From: Caldinitratiruptor microaerophilus
GTDB lineage: Bacteria; Bacillota; Sulfobacillia; Symbiobacteriales; ZC4RG38
Assembly (NCBI RefSeq): GCF_025999835.1
Contig: NZ_AP025628.1
Span: 2,542,001 to 2,606,000 of the forward strand
DNA: 64,000 nucleotides
Reading direction: 5' to 3'
Position numbers and translations under genes: made by a program. The notes below the pieces were generated by a model. The model ran no database searches. It was not told the DNA's origin and was given only the letters and a program-made list of their open reading frames with translations. Positions 10,181 through 19,009 of the stretch are shown here, piece by piece (the first letter of the stretch is position 1; every line of letters begins with the position of its first letter).

Positions 10181-10633
10181 TCAACCGCCCAGGAGCTCCC
10201 GGACGATCTGGTTCACCTCTCGGCCGTCCGCCCGGCCCCGGACCTGGGGCATGAGCACCTGCATGACCTTGCCCACGTCCTGGGGCCCCCGGGCGCCCGT
10301 CTTCTCGATGGCCTCCCGGGCGAGGCCCCGGACTTCGCCGGCTGTCAGCTGCTGGGGGAGGTACTCCTTCAGAACCGCGATCTCGGCCTGGGTCCGGTCC
10401 ACCAGGTCCTGCCGGCCCCCCCGCTGGAACTCGGCCAGGGCTTCCTGCCGCTGCTTGAGTTCCCGGGCGATGACCGACAGGACTTCGTCGTCGGTGAGCT
10501 CGCGCCGCCGCTCGATCTCGGCGTTCTTCACCGCCGCCTGGACCATGCGGATCGTCTCGAGCCGGAGCCGGCCCTCCTCGCGGGCCCGCATGGCCGCCTT
10601 CATGTCCTCTGCAAGCCGCTGTTTGAGCGTCAC
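10181..10633 (-). CDS. yqeY: GatB/YqeY domain protein
   Basis: 150 aa from a GTG at 10633 that overlaps the rpsU stop as GTGA; a GTG at 10642 would add three residues. The product begins [17 protein letters not shown], as YqeY proteins do, and ends [10 protein letters not shown]. YqeY resembles the tail domain of the GatB amidotransferase subunit; it is thought to act in tRNA-linked amidation but the role is unproven. It is coupled to rpsU, the standard arrangement in Firmicutes. Confidence 0.93.
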   Translation of the reverse strand: MTLKQRLAEDMKAAMRAREEGRLRLETIRMVQAAVKNAEIERRRELTDDEVLSVIARELKQRQEALAEFQRGGRQDLVDRTQAEIAVLKEYLPQQLTAGEVRGLAREAIEKTGARGPQDVGKVMQVLMPQVRGRADGREVNQIVRELLGG

Positions 10634-10809
10634 GACGTCCACTTCCGCTTGCGCGCTGACTTCTCCTTCTTCTTGCGCTTCACGCTGGGGGGATCATACG
10701 CCTCGCGCCGGCGGATCTCCGCCAGCACCCCGGCCTTCTGAACGGAACGCTTGAAGCGGCGCAGCGCGCTGTCGAGCGACTCACCCTTCCCGACCCGGAC
10801 CTCGGACAT
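10630..10809 (-). CDS. rpsU: 30S ribosomal protein S21
   Basis: 59 aa, translated from an ATG at 10809. The product begins [20 protein letters not shown] and contains [15 protein letters not shown], the invariant S21 pattern; the tail is very basic. The GGAGGG ribosome site at 10819-10824 is nine bases from the start and lies inside a hairpin (see the separate entry). A strong sigma-A promoter stands at 10858-10886. The stop overlaps the yqeY start by four bases. Confidence 0.97.
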   Translation of the reverse strand: MSEVRVGKGESLDSALRRFKRSVQKAGVLAEIRRREAYDPPSVKRKKKEKSARKRKWTS

Positions 10810-10815
10810 CCGAAT

Positions 10816-10845
10816 TTTCCCTCCCCTCGTCGAAACTGAGGGAAA
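10816..10845 (-). promoter_or_regulatory. rpsU leader hairpin covering the Shine-Dalgarno
   Basis: In the leader RNA TTTCCCTC (from 10845 to 10838) can pair with GAGGGAAA (10823-10816). The right arm contains most of the rpsU ribosome site (10819-10824). The 8-bp stem could limit S21 translation. Sequence shows the pairing; regulation is inference. Confidence 0.5.
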
Positions 10846-10857
10846 CGTGACTCAACC

Positions 10858-10886
10858 ATTCTACCGTCGGAAGTCACTTATGTCAA
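10858..10886 (-). promoter_or_regulatory. Sigma-A promoter for rpsU-yqeY
   Basis: TTGACA (10886-10881), 17-base spacer, TAGAAT (10863-10858) on the minus strand. Near-consensus; leader of about 45 bases to the rpsU ATG. Confidence 0.85.
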
Positions 10887-10912
10887 CGCGAGGGGAGCCG
10901 CCGGATCGTGGC

Positions 10913-11254
10913 TCAGCCCATGGCGCCGAGGCGCCGCCCCCCCATGACGTGGAAGTGCAGGTGGAAGACCACCTGACCGCTGTCCGGGCCCGTGTTGGTG
11001 AGGAAGCGGAAGCCGGACTCCGCCACGCCCTCCTGCCGCGCCACCGCCCGCGCGGCGGCGAAGAGGCGTCCGGCCAGCGCCGCGTCCTCGTCCGTCAGGT
11101 CCATGAGGCTGGCGACGTGCTTCTTGGGGACCACGAGCACGTGAACCGGCGCCTGCGGGCGGATGTCCCGGAACGCCAGCACGGCGTCGTCCTCGTACAC
11201 CTTGCTGGCAGGCAGCTCGCCGCGCACGATCTTGCAGAAGACGCAGTCCTCCAA
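10913..11254 (-). CDS. HIT-family nucleotide-binding hydrolase
   Basis: 113 aa from a TTG at 11254, six bases from GAGGTG at 11261-11266. The start gives the usual N-terminus MEDCVFCKIVRGELPASKVY; open sequence further upstream has no HIT character. The catalytic histidine triad is HLHFHV near the C-terminus, placing it in the HINT/PKCI branch (purine nucleoside phosphoramidase-type). N-terminal CVFC suggests the common zinc ligands. It follows ddl by about 160 bases and precedes rpsU, a frequent neighbour order. Confidence 0.92.
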   Translation of the reverse strand: MEDCVFCKIVRGELPASKVYEDDAVLAFRDIRPQAPVHVLVVPKKHVASLMDLTDEDAALAGRLFAAARAVARQEGVAESGFRFLTNTGPDSGQVVFHLHFHVMGGRRLGAMG

Positions 11255-11413
11255 CCCGTTCACCTCGGTTTCCTGAGGCGCTGCAGCCCTCGTTCGGGTA
11301 GGCTCCCCCGGCGGGGCCGCGGGAACCCGTGTCACAAACCCCGTCAAGCCATTCGCCGGACGGCAGGCGTTCTCCTCCGGCATGAGGACGGACCCGGGGC
11401 CCGTGGGGCGCGA

Positions 11414-12532
11414 TCAGCGGGTCACCGCGTTGCGTTGCCGGTCCCGCCAGCGCTCGATGGCCAGTTGGATCAGGCGGTCCACCAGCTCGGGGTACGGGAT
11501 GCCCGACGCCTCCATGAGCTTGGGGAACATGCTGATGCGGGTGAAGCCGGGGATCGTGTTGACCTCGTTGACGTAGAACCGGCCGCTCCCGCGCTCCAGG
11601 AAGAGGTCGACCCGGGCCATCCCCGCCCCGTCGATGCACCGGTAGGCCGCCAGCGCCAGGCGCCGGGCCTCCTCGGCCTGCGCCGGCTCCAGGGGGGCGG
11701 GGATGAGGAGCCGCGCCCGGTCCTCGACGTACTTGTCCTCGTAATCGTAGAACTCCCGCCCCGGGACCACCTCGCCCGGAACCGACACCACCGGGTCGTC
11801 GTTGCCCAGGACGGCCACCTCGATCTCCCGGGCGTCGACGGCCGCCTCGACGAGGACCTTCCGGTCGAACCGGAAGGCCTCGGCCAGGGCGCCCTCGAGT
11901 TCGGACCGGCTCTTCGGCTTGGAGACGCCGACGCTCGAGCCGAGGTTGGCCGGCTTCACGAAGCAGGGGTACCCGAAGGCCGCCTCGGCCTCGGCGGCCA
12001 CGAGTCCAGGCTCCCGCTCCCACCGCGGGCGCAGGAAGACCCGGTGCGGCACCACCGGCAGGCCGGCCTGCGCGAAGAGCGCCTTGGCCACCGCCTTGTC
12101 CATCCCCACGGCCGAAGCGAGCACCCCGCAGCCGACGTAGGGCACGCCCGCCATCTCGAGGAGCCCCTGGATGGTGCCGTCCTCGCCGTAGGTGCCGTGG
12201 AGGACGGGGAAGAAGACCGCCGGCGGGTCGCCGGACGGCCGCGCGGCGGAAACCCCCGGCGCCGCGTCGCCCGGGGACGCCAGCGGCACCAGGTCCCGCA
12301 CGCCCGGGTCGGCCAGGAGGGCGACGGGGATCCCCCCGCCCCGCTCCACGCCCTCGAGGAGGGCCTTCAGCGGGTCGCCGCTCCGGATCCAGCGCCCCTC
12401 CCGGGTGATGCCGACGGGGATGACCTCGTAGCGGCTCTTGTCGATGGCCTCCAGGACGTTGCGCGCGGACATGAGCGAGACCTCGTGCTCGCCCGACCGT
12501 CCGCCGAAGATGAGGTACACGCGCGTTTTCAC
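11414..12532 (-). CDS. ddl: D-alanine--D-alanine ligase
   Basis: 372 aa, full length. Starts MKTRVYLIFGGRSGEHEVS, with the N-terminal GGRSGEHEVS loop of Ddl, an ATP-grasp core (EDGTIQGLLEMAGVPYVG; CFVKPANLGSSVGVSK) and the C-terminal metal/ADP site FYVNEVNTIPGFT. It joins two D-alanines for peptidoglycan precursors in the cytoplasm. An insertion of about 30 residues (SPGDAAPGVSAARPSGD) after the first strand bundle is typical of the longer Ddl form. It lies 69 bases after mtaB, possibly in one transcript. Confidence 0.96.
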   Translation of the reverse strand: MKTRVYLIFGGRSGEHEVSLMSARNVLEAIDKSRYEVIPVGITREGRWIRSGDPLKALLEGVERGGGIPVALLADPGVRDLVPLASPGDAAPGVSAARPSGDPPAVFFPVLHGTYGEDGTIQGLLEMAGVPYVGCGVLASAVGMDKAVAKALFAQAGLPVVPHRVFLRPRWEREPGLVAAEAEAAFGYPCFVKPANLGSSVGVSKPKSRSELEGALAEAFRFDRKVLVEAAVDAREIEVAVLGNDDPVVSVPGEVVPGREFYDYEDKYVEDRARLLIPAPLEPAQAEEARRLALAAYRCIDGAGMARVDLFLERGSGRFYVNEVNTIPGFTRISMFPKLMEASGIPYPELVDRLIQLAIERWRDRQRNAVTR

Positions 12533-12601
12533 GTGGGTCTGCCCGCCCTTCCGGGAAGTTCCCGGTTCCTTATGCGCGCCGCTGCCGGCGTATGCCGCCG
12601 G

Positions 12602-13954
12602 TCAGCGCACAGCGCCCGCCAGACGGCGCGATCCGACGGGAAGACCCGCCATCTCGCCCACCATCCCGTCCTGGGTGAGGCCGGTGAGCCGCACCGGGAT
12701 GAGGGTGCCCTTCAGCTCGTCGCCGCCAGGGAGGCGCACCCGGATGTAGTTGTCCGTGTACCCTTCCAGCCACCCGTCGTCCGTGGCCGCCTCCTCCTCG
12801 GCGAGCACCTCGAGCGTCTGCCCCAGGAACCGGCGGTGGAAGGCCTGCTGCAGTTCCTCCCCGAGGGCGATCATCTCGCGCGTCCGGGCCTCCTTGACCG
12901 CCCGGGGAACCGGGTCGGGCATCGCCGCGGCCGGGGTACCCGGACGGGGTGAGAACGGGAACACGTGGATGCGGCTGAATCCCATCTCGCGCACGAAGGC
13001 GAGGGACTCCCGGTGCTCCGCCTCCGTCTCGCCGGGGAAGCCCACGATCACGTCGGTGGTGAGCCCCACGTCGGGGATGAGGGAGCGGATGCGCTCGACC
13101 CGGGCGCGGTACTCCGCCGCCGTGTAGCGCCGCTTCATGCGGCGGAGGACGGTCTCGCTCCCGCTCTGCAGCGACAGGTGCAGGTGCTGGCACACCTTGG
13201 GGTTCGACGCCATGAGCTCAAGGAGCCGGTCCGAGACGTGGCGGGGCTCCAGCGACGAGAGGCGCACCCGGTCGATGCCGGGGATGGCCGCCACCCGCTC
13301 GACCACCTCTTCCAGGGTGAACCGGCCCTTCGCGTCCTGGCCGTAGGAACCGAGGTGGATGCCGGTCAGGACGACCTCCCGGTATCCCTTCTCCGCCAGC
13401 CGCTCCACCTCTTCGTAGACGCTCTCCGGGTCCCGGCTCCGGGGACGGCCCCGGGCGTACGGGATGATGCAGAACGTGCAGAAGACGTTGCAGCCGTCCT
13501 GGATCTTCACGACGGCCCGCGTGCCCTGGCTGAACGAGTCCAGGGGGATGTCGTCGAACTCGCGCGCCAGCCAGACGTCGTTCACGGCGCGGATGGGCTC
13601 CGGCCGGCGCATCGCCTCCTCGCAGAGCTCGACGATCCGCCCCCGGTCCCGGTGGCCCACGATGAGGTTCACGCCGGGGATGGCGGCGACCTCATCGGGG
13701 TTCGTCTGGGTGTAGCAACCGGTCACCGCGACCACGCTGAAGGGCGCGCGCCGGATGGCGCTGCGGATGAGCTGGCGGCTCTTGGCCGCCCCCCTCCCGG
13801 TGACCGTGCAGGTGTTGATGATGTACACGTCCGCCGGCTGGTCGAAGTCGACGACCTCGTACCCGGCGCGCCGGAAGAGCGTGAGCATCTGCTCGCTGTC
13901 GTACTGGTTGACCTTGCACCCGAGCGTGGCGCAGGCCACGCGGCGGCGCCCCAT
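12602..13954 (-). CDS. mtaB: tRNA (N6-L-threonylcarbamoyladenosine(37)-C2)-methylthiotransferase MtaB
   Basis: 450 aa from the ATG at 13954, nine bases from GAGGTG. An N-terminal UPF0004 domain has cluster cysteines C13, C49 and C80, with the MtaB-specific GCKVNQYDSEQ. A radical-SAM core has CNVFCTFC (C155, C159, C162), and a C-terminal TRAM domain ends EGYTDNYIRVRL. It turns t6A37 into ms2t6A in tRNAs reading ANN codons. The rsmE gene that often precedes mtaB is absent; the sdh operon is inserted there instead and reads away from it. Confidence 0.95.
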   Translation of the reverse strand: MGRRRVACATLGCKVNQYDSEQMLTLFRRAGYEVVDFDQPADVYIINTCTVTGRGAAKSRQLIRSAIRRAPFSVVAVTGCYTQTNPDEVAAIPGVNLIVGHRDRGRIVELCEEAMRRPEPIRAVNDVWLAREFDDIPLDSFSQGTRAVVKIQDGCNVFCTFCIIPYARGRPRSRDPESVYEEVERLAEKGYREVVLTGIHLGSYGQDAKGRFTLEEVVERVAAIPGIDRVRLSSLEPRHVSDRLLELMASNPKVCQHLHLSLQSGSETVLRRMKRRYTAAEYRARVERIRSLIPDVGLTTDVIVGFPGETEAEHRESLAFVREMGFSRIHVFPFSPRPGTPAAAMPDPVPRAVKEARTREMIALGEELQQAFHRRFLGQTLEVLAEEEAATDDGWLEGYTDNYIRVRLPGGDELKGTLIPVRLTGLTQDGMVGEMAGLPVGSRRLAGAVR

Positions 13955-14093
13955 CGCGGCATCCACCTCGCTGCTTCCTCTAAATGATACTGGCCCCGGC
14001 AGGCCCCTGCAACCGGGCGTCCATGGCCGTCGTGGCACGAAATACCCACCGGGGCGCGGTACGAAGGGGGCAGAACGCAGGCATTTGGGTCGG

Positions 14094-14123
14094 TTGATAG
14101 TCGATGGGAAGACCCACTAGAAC
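14094..14123 (+). promoter_or_regulatory. Probable promoter of sdhCDAB
   Basis: TTGATA (14094-14099), 18-base spacer, TAGAAC (14118-14123), about 63 bases before the sdhC start. Good -35, weaker -10. Confidence 0.5.
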
Positions 14124-14186
14124 CGAAGTGACGGCCCCCGGAACGTCCGGACCGGGAGGACCGGCCGAGGAAGGAGTGGTGTCTCG

Positions 14187-14627
14187 GTGGCAGCCACAGA
14201 GCCCAGGGCCCTCGCGTCGCGGGCGGGCGCGAGGGAGGTCCGGGTGTACGCCGACCTGGCGCCACGGCGCTACCGCGCGGGGATGTGGGCGTTTGCCCTC
14301 CACCGGATCAGCGGCCTGGCGATCGCCCTGTTCCTCCTGCTCCACATCTGGGAGATCACCTCGGTCACCCGGGGAGGCGCCCAGGGCTTCGACCAGACCA
14401 TGGCGCGCCTGGCCGTGCGCCCCTTCGTGATCGGGGAGTTCCTGCTCTTCCTCGCCGTCGTGTTCCACGGGATCAACGGGGTGCGGCTCGTCCTGATGGA
14501 CATGGGCGCCGGCGTGCGGCGCCAGAAGGCCCTCTTCTGGTGGGTGCTGGGCATCTCGGCGGCCGTCATCGTGTACGGGGCGTTCTTCTTCGCCCGGCGC
14601 TTCGCCGCATACCCGTGGTCGCTGTAA
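14187..14627 (+). CDS. sdhC: Succinate dehydrogenase cytochrome b556 subunit
   Basis: 146 aa from a GTG at 14187, ten bases after AAGGAG. Three membrane helices. The segment WAFALHRISGLAIALFLLLH carries the SdhC signature HRxSG and a heme-ligand candidate histidine at the end of the first helix. With SdhD it anchors the enzyme in the membrane and passes electrons to quinone. First gene of sdhCDAB (gaps of 19, 9 and 1 bases), the only multi-gene plus-strand operon here. Confidence 0.92.
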   Translation: MAATEPRALASRAGAREVRVYADLAPRRYRAGMWAFALHRISGLAIALFLLLHIWEITSVTRGGAQGFDQTMARLAVRPFVIGEFLLFLAVVFHGINGVRLVLMDMGAGVRRQKALFWWVLGISAAVIVYGAFFFARRFAAYPWSL

Positions 14628-14646
14628 GAGGAGGGAACGACGCGCC

Positions 14647-14979
14647 ATGTCGGGCACGTGGGCCTGGCTGCTCCACCGCGTCTCGGCGGTGCTCCTGATC
14701 CCGCTCCTGGCCCTTCACTTCGCCATCATGCACTTCGTCGACCCCACGCAGACCATCACCTTCGCCGGCTCGTCGCTCCGGCTGCAGGGGGCGCTCTACC
14801 TGGTCGCCGATACCCTCCTGCTGGCCACCGCCCTGTACCACGGGCTGAATGGCGTTCGCAACGTGATCCTGGACTACTGGCCCCGGGCGGCCCGCGGCGC
14901 CGCCTGGGTGCTGTGGATTCTGGGCCTGCTGGCGCTCGGCTACGGGACCACGGCCCTCGCCGCGATCGCCCGGGGGTGA
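14647..14979 (+). CDS. sdhD: Succinate dehydrogenase membrane anchor subunit
   Basis: 110 aa with three membrane helices. The N-terminus SGTWAWLLHRVSAVLLIPL and the segment ALYHGLNGVRNVI hold the conserved arginine-serine and His-Gly-x-Asn-Gly elements of the SdhD anchor. The similar phrase VVFHGINGVRLV in SdhC shows the two anchors are distant relatives. Two separate anchor proteins make this unlike the single-anchor (SdhC only) complex of Bacillus subtilis. The start ATG has GAGGAGGGAA upstream. Confidence 0.9.
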   Translation: MSGTWAWLLHRVSAVLLIPLLALHFAIMHFVDPTQTITFAGSSLRLQGALYLVADTLLLATALYHGLNGVRNVILDYWPRAARGAAWVLWILGLLALGYGTTALAAIARG

Positions 14980-14988
14980 GGTGAAAGG

Positions 14989-16716
14989 ATGCTCTCGCAC
15001 GACATCGTCATCGTCGGCGGCGGACTGGCAGGCCTGCGCGCCGCCATCGCCGCGCACGACGCCGGCATCCGCGACGTGGTCGTCGTCTCGCAGGTGACGC
15101 CCGTGCGGGCCCACTCGGTCGCCGCGGCCGGCGGCATCAACGGCGCCCTGGGCAACGCCGAGGGGGGCCGGGACGACTCCTGGGAGCGCCACATGTATGA
15201 CACCGTGAAGGGCTCGGACTTCCTGGCCGACCAGGACGCCGTCGAGGTCATGGTCAAGGAGGCCGTGCCCGTCATCCTCGAGATGGAGCACTGGGGCTGT
15301 CCCTTCTCCCGCAACCCCGACGGGACGATCGCCCAGCGGCCCTTCGGCGGGGCCGGCTTCCCCCGCACCGCCTACGCCGCGGACAAGACCGGCCACGCCC
15401 TCATCCACACCATGTTCCAGCAGGCCATCAAGCGCCAGATCAAGATGTACCAGGAGTTCATGGTCCTGCGCCTGGTCGTCGCCGAGGGCGAGGTGCGCGG
15501 GATCGTGGCCCTGGACATCCTGCGGGGCGAACTCGTCCCCATCCGGGCCCGGGCGGTGCTCTTCGCGACGGGCGGCGCCGGCAAGATCTACGCCCGGTCG
15601 ACGAACAACCTCCTCAACACCGGCACCGGCATGGCGATGGCCTACGAGGCGGGCATCCCGCTCAAGGACATGGAGTTCATCCAGTTCCACCCCACCGGCC
15701 TCTGGGGCACGAACATCCTCATGACCGAGGGCGCCCGCGGCGAGGGCGGCTACCTCGTCAACAACCAGGGCGAGCGCTTCATGGCCCGCTACGCCCCCAA
15801 GGCGATGGAGCTGGCGCCCCGGGACATCGTCGCCCGCTCGATCCAGACCGAGATCAACGAGGGGCGCGGATTCAACGCGGACGGCCCCGGCGGCGGCTAC
15901 GTGCACCTCGACCTCCGGCACCTCGGCAGGGCCAAGATCATGGAGCGACTGCCCGAGGTGCGGGAGATCTGCCTGAACTTCGCCGGCCTCGACCCGGTGG
16001 AGCAGCCGATTCCGGTACAGCCGAGCCAGCACTACACCATGGGCGGGATCGACGTCAACGTGAACGGCGAGAGCCGGGTGCGCGGGTTCTACGCGGCCGG
16101 CGAGTGCGCCTGCGTGAGCGTCCACGGCGCCAACCGCCTGGGCGGCAACTCGCTCCTGGACACGATCGTCTTCGGCAAGATCGCCGGAAAGCACATGAGC
16201 GAGTTCGTGCAGAGCGGCGGGCGAAGCCGCGACGCGGCCGCCGACGAGGCGGCCCTGCGGGAAGCGGTCCGGGCCGTGGAAGCGCGCATCCGGGCCCTGG
16301 AGGACGCCCCCGGTACCGAGAACGGCGGTGACATCCGGCAGGACCTGCGAGAGACCATGTTCCAGAAGGTCGGCATCTTCCGGGACGAGGCGACCCTGGC
16401 AGAGGCCATCCGGGACATCCGCCGGCTGAAGGAGCGCTACCGGAACGTCAAGATCCGCCACACCGGCAAGGTGTTCAACCTCGACCTCATCCAGCAGTAC
16501 GAGCTCGGCGGGATGCTCGAGGTCGCCGAGGTCATCGCCGCCGGCGCGCTGGCCCGCCGGGAGAGCCGCGGCTCGCACTACCGGCTGGACTACCGCGAGC
16601 GCGACGACGCGAACTTCCTCAAGCACACCCTGGCCTTCCGGACGCCCGAGGGGCCGCGGCTCGAGTACTCCCCCGTGACGATCACCCGCTTCCAGCCCGA
16701 GGCGAGGAGGTACTAG
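14989..16716 (+). CDS. sdhA: Succinate dehydrogenase flavoprotein subunit
   Basis: 575 aa. FAD-binding glycine motif GGGLAG at residues 10-15; the covalent-FAD histidine is H42 in AHSVAAAGGINGAL; substrate loop QFHPTGLWG; active-site region EGARGEGGYLVN; and the C-terminal flavin-contact GANRLGGNSLLD. It oxidises succinate to fumarate at the cytoplasmic face of the membrane. Directly followed after one base by sdhB, so the two are translationally coupled. Operation as fumarate reductase cannot be excluded from sequence. Confidence 0.97.
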   Translation: MLSHDIVIVGGGLAGLRAAIAAHDAGIRDVVVVSQVTPVRAHSVAAAGGINGALGNAEGGRDDSWERHMYDTVKGSDFLADQDAVEVMVKEAVPVILEMEHWGCPFSRNPDGTIAQRPFGGAGFPRTAYAADKTGHALIHTMFQQAIKRQIKMYQEFMVLRLVVAEGEVRGIVALDILRGELVPIRARAVLFATGGAGKIYARSTNNLLNTGTGMAMAYEAGIPLKDMEFIQFHPTGLWGTNILMTEGARGEGGYLVNNQGERFMARYAPKAMELAPRDIVARSIQTEINEGRGFNADGPGGGYVHLDLRHLGRAKIMERLPEVREICLNFAGLDPVEQPIPVQPSQHYTMGGIDVNVNGESRVRGFYAAGECACVSVHGANRLGGNSLLDTIVFGKIAGKHMSEFVQSGGRSRDAAADEAALREAVRAVEARIRALEDAPGTENGGDIRQDLRETMFQKVGIFRDEATLAEAIRDIRRLKERYRNVKIRHTGKVFNLDLIQQYELGGMLEVAEVIAAGALARRESRGSHYRLDYRERDDANFLKHTLAFRTPEGPRLEYSPVTITRFQPEARRY

Positions 16717-16717
16717 G

Positions 16718-17437
16718 ATGGAAGCGTTCAACCTCAAGATCTTCCGCTACGACCCGGAGAAGGACGCGGGCCCACACTGGGACACCTTCCGAATCCCGTA
16801 CCGGGAAGGCATGACGGTGCTGGAAGCCCTCTTGCGGGTGGTCGAGCACGACGACCCCAGCCTCGCCATGCGCTACTCGTGCCGCGAGGCCATCTGCGGC
16901 TCCTGCGCCATGTACATCAGCGGCTGGTACCGCCTGGCCTGCAAGACCCAGGTGAAGGACGCGCTGGAGGACGGTACGGTCACGGTGTCGCCGCTCCCCC
17001 ACCTGCGCGTGATCAAGGACCTGGTGGTCGACATGGAGCCGTTCTGGCGGAACTACGAGCGGATCAAGCCGTACCTCATCGAGGACGGCCCGCCGCCGGA
17101 AAGGGAGCGCCTGCAGACGCCGGCGGAGCGCGCCCAGTACGCGGAGATGGTCGACTGCATCCTGTGCGGAGCCTGCTACACGTCCTGCCCGTCCGGCGTG
17201 AACAACGAGGAGTACCTGGGCCCCCACGCCCTCCTCTGGGCGGCCCGGTTCTACTTCGACTCCCGCGACGCCGGCAAGGACGAGCGCCTGAATCGGGTCG
17301 CCAACGAGAACGGCATCTTCCGCTGCCACACGGCGTTCAACTGCGTCGAGACCTGCCCGAAGCACCTCAACCAGACGGAGGCCATCCAGCGCCTGAAGGC
17401 CGAGGCGGTGAAGAAGGCGCTGGCCCTCAGGCGGTAG
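16718..17437 (+). CDS. sdhB: Succinate dehydrogenase iron-sulfur subunit
   Basis: 239 aa. The [2Fe-2S] ligands are C55, C60, C63 and C75 (SCREAICGSC...AC). The C-terminal ferredoxin domain has CILCGACYTSCP (C147, C150, C153, C157) and C203, C209, C213, supplying the [4Fe-4S] and [3Fe-4S] clusters. It carries electrons from SdhA to the quinone site at SdhC/SdhD. Last gene of the operon; a hairpin terminator follows 31 bases after the stop. Confidence 0.97.
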   Translation: MEAFNLKIFRYDPEKDAGPHWDTFRIPYREGMTVLEALLRVVEHDDPSLAMRYSCREAICGSCAMYISGWYRLACKTQVKDALEDGTVTVSPLPHLRVIKDLVVDMEPFWRNYERIKPYLIEDGPPPERERLQTPAERAQYAEMVDCILCGACYTSCPSGVNNEEYLGPHALLWAARFYFDSRDAGKDERLNRVANENGIFRCHTAFNCVETCPKHLNQTEAIQRLKAEAVKKALALRR

Positions 17438-17468
17438 CGCGGCTCTGCGAGTCCCGCGCCGGTACCGC

Positions 17469-17497
17469 CGGCGGCCCGCCGAAGAGGCGGGCCGCCG
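17469..17497 (+). terminator. Hairpin terminator after sdhB
   Basis: CGGCGGCCCGCC (17469-17480) pairs with 17486-17497 around GAAGA: 12 perfect base pairs, no clear U-tract. It lies between the convergent sdhB and DUF4395 genes and may serve both. Confidence 0.65.
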
Positions 17498-17532
17498 CTT
17501 GCCATCCGGAGCCGCGGTCGTGACCGCAGGGC

Positions 17533-17958
17533 TCACGCCTGGGTCGTGCGGCGGTGGCGGAGCATCCGGAGCTGGTAGTAGAGGAAGCAGCCGACGCAGT
17601 GCCCGGTGAGCGCCAGCCCCGCCGCCAGGGCGACCGCCAGCGAGAGCACCCACCCGGCGACCGGACTGCCCAGGGCGAAGAACGCCAGCTGGGCCAGGGC
17701 CAGGAGGCCGGCGGCGATGCTCTGGTTGAAGCGCAGCAGCTCTGCCGCCTCCGTGGGGGCTCCGGCCAGGCGGCGCACGAGGAGCGGGCGGGCAACGCGG
17801 AAGAACAGGTTGGCCTGCGGGCCGAACGCCAGGCCCAGCAGCAGGATGACGAGCACGGCCGACGTGAAGAGGGGCTGGCGGAGGAGGATCCCGATGAGGA
17901 TGAAGACCACCATCGCAGCCTGGCTGAACCGCACGAGCGGAAGCGGCACCTCACGCAT
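17533..17958 (-). CDS. DUF4395 membrane protein
   Basis: 141 aa, four membrane helices. The pattern PLVRFSQAAMVV near the start, FGPQANLFFRVARPLLVRRL in the middle and LTGHCVGCFLYYQL near the end match DUF4395; the closing CxxC pair in a membrane context is a family mark. Members are often encoded near thioredoxin-like or rhodanese proteins, but none is seen here. Function unknown. It starts 50 bases after prmA; an inverted repeat stands in between. Confidence 0.8.
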   Translation of the reverse strand: MREVPLPLVRFSQAAMVVFILIGILLRQPLFTSAVLVILLLGLAFGPQANLFFRVARPLLVRRLAGAPTEAAELLRFNQSIAAGLLALAQLAFFALGSPVAGWVLSLAVALAAGLALTGHCVGCFLYYQLRMLRHRRTTQA

Positions 17959-17973
17959 GGGGGCTCACCCGCC

Positions 17974-17998
17974 TAATCCCTTTATCGAAATCGGATTA
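17974..17998. repeat. Inverted repeat TAATCC-N13-GGATTA between prmA and the DUF4395 gene
   Basis: Six-base arms at 17974-17979 and 17993-17998, in an AT-rich patch (TTTATCGAAAT) unlike the GC-rich surroundings. Could be an operator or a weak hairpin for the DUF4395 gene. Confidence 0.35.
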
Positions 17999-18007
17999 CC
18001 AAGGATT

Positions 18008-18976
18008 TTACCCCTGCCGCGCCGGCTGCGCAAGTGGCCGCACCCGCACGGCCAGCCAGCCGTCCTGCTCCCGCTCCTCCTCCACCGCCAGGCCCGCCGC
18101 GGCCAGGCCGCGCACCGCCTCCTCCCGCCGCTCCCGGACGATCCCGGACGCGACCAGCACCCCGTCCGGCGCCAGGAACCCGGCGATCGCCGGGGCCAGC
18201 CCGGCGAGCAGGCCGGCGGTGAGGTTGGCGGCGACCAGGTCCACCGGCCCCCCCTCGCGCCACGTCCGGGCCGGGGCGCTGTCCAGGCTGCCATGGACCA
18301 CCTGCACGTGCGCCCCGACCCCGTTTCGCGCCACGTTCTCCCGCGCCACCCGGACGGCCACGGGGTCGACGTCCAGCGCCAGGATGTCCGGCACCCCCAG
18401 CCGGGCCAAGGCGATGGCGAGGATCCCCGAGCCCGTGCCCAGGTCCACCGCGCGGCGGACCCGTCCGGTCGCCGGCACGACCTCGGCCAGCCAGCGCAGG
18501 CACAGCGCGGTGGTGGCGTGCTGGCCGGTCCCGAACGCCATGCCGGGATCCAGGTAGAGGGGCAGGGCGCCGGCCGGCACGTCCACCGGATCCCAGGACG
18601 GGACGATGAGGAAGGGGCCGACGGAGAGCGGCCGGAAGTGCGCCTTCCAGGCCTCCGCCCAGTCCTCCTCGGCAACCGGGCGGACCGCCAGGCGCCCGAT
18701 CCAGCCGGGACCGAGCCGCCGCAGCCGGGACAGGCCACGGGCCAGGCGCCGGCGCTGGCTCGCCTGCTGCGCCAGGGCGGGCAGGTACCCGCGGACGGTC
18801 ACGAGGCCCGACGGGTCCGGTTCCAGGTCGGTCGCTTCCCACCGCCCTTCTTGCAGGGCCGCCGCCACGTCCCGGGGGTCGTGGATCTCCGCCCCGCCGG
18901 TCAGGCGGATGAAGAGGTCGGCCACGGCCTCGGCGGCGGCGGGTTCGCACCGGACGGTGAGCTGCAGGTAGCGCAT
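18008..18976 (-). CDS. prmA: Ribosomal protein L11 methyltransferase
   Basis: 322 aa. An N-terminal L11-recognition region precedes a class I methyltransferase domain with SAM motif VDLGTGSGILAIALA, motif ILALDVDPVAV and the catalytic-pocket VAANLTAGLL (NLxA in PrmA). AFGTGQHATTALCL is the diagnostic PrmA substrate-loop signature. It trimethylates L11 lysines in the cytoplasm. Last gene of the CIRCE-controlled grpE-dnaK-dnaJ-prmA cluster, separated from dnaJ by a strong hairpin. Confidence 0.95.
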   Translation of the reverse strand: MRYLQLTVRCEPAAAEAVADLFIRLTGGAEIHDPRDVAAALQEGRWEATDLEPDPSGLVTVRGYLPALAQQASQRRRLARGLSRLRRLGPGWIGRLAVRPVAEEDWAEAWKAHFRPLSVGPFLIVPSWDPVDVPAGALPLYLDPGMAFGTGQHATTALCLRWLAEVVPATGRVRRAVDLGTGSGILAIALARLGVPDILALDVDPVAVRVARENVARNGVGAHVQVVHGSLDSAPARTWREGGPVDLVAANLTAGLLAGLAPAIAGFLAPDGVLVASGIVRERREEAVRGLAAAGLAVEEEREQDGWLAVRVRPLAQPARQG

Positions 18977-19009
18977 GGGGAACCTCCGCTGGGGTCATGG
19001 GTGCTGCAC

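Noticed and set aside
17533-17958. Treating the DUF4395 gene as part of the succinate dehydrogenase operon
   Set aside because: It is on the opposite strand, convergent, with a hairpin between.
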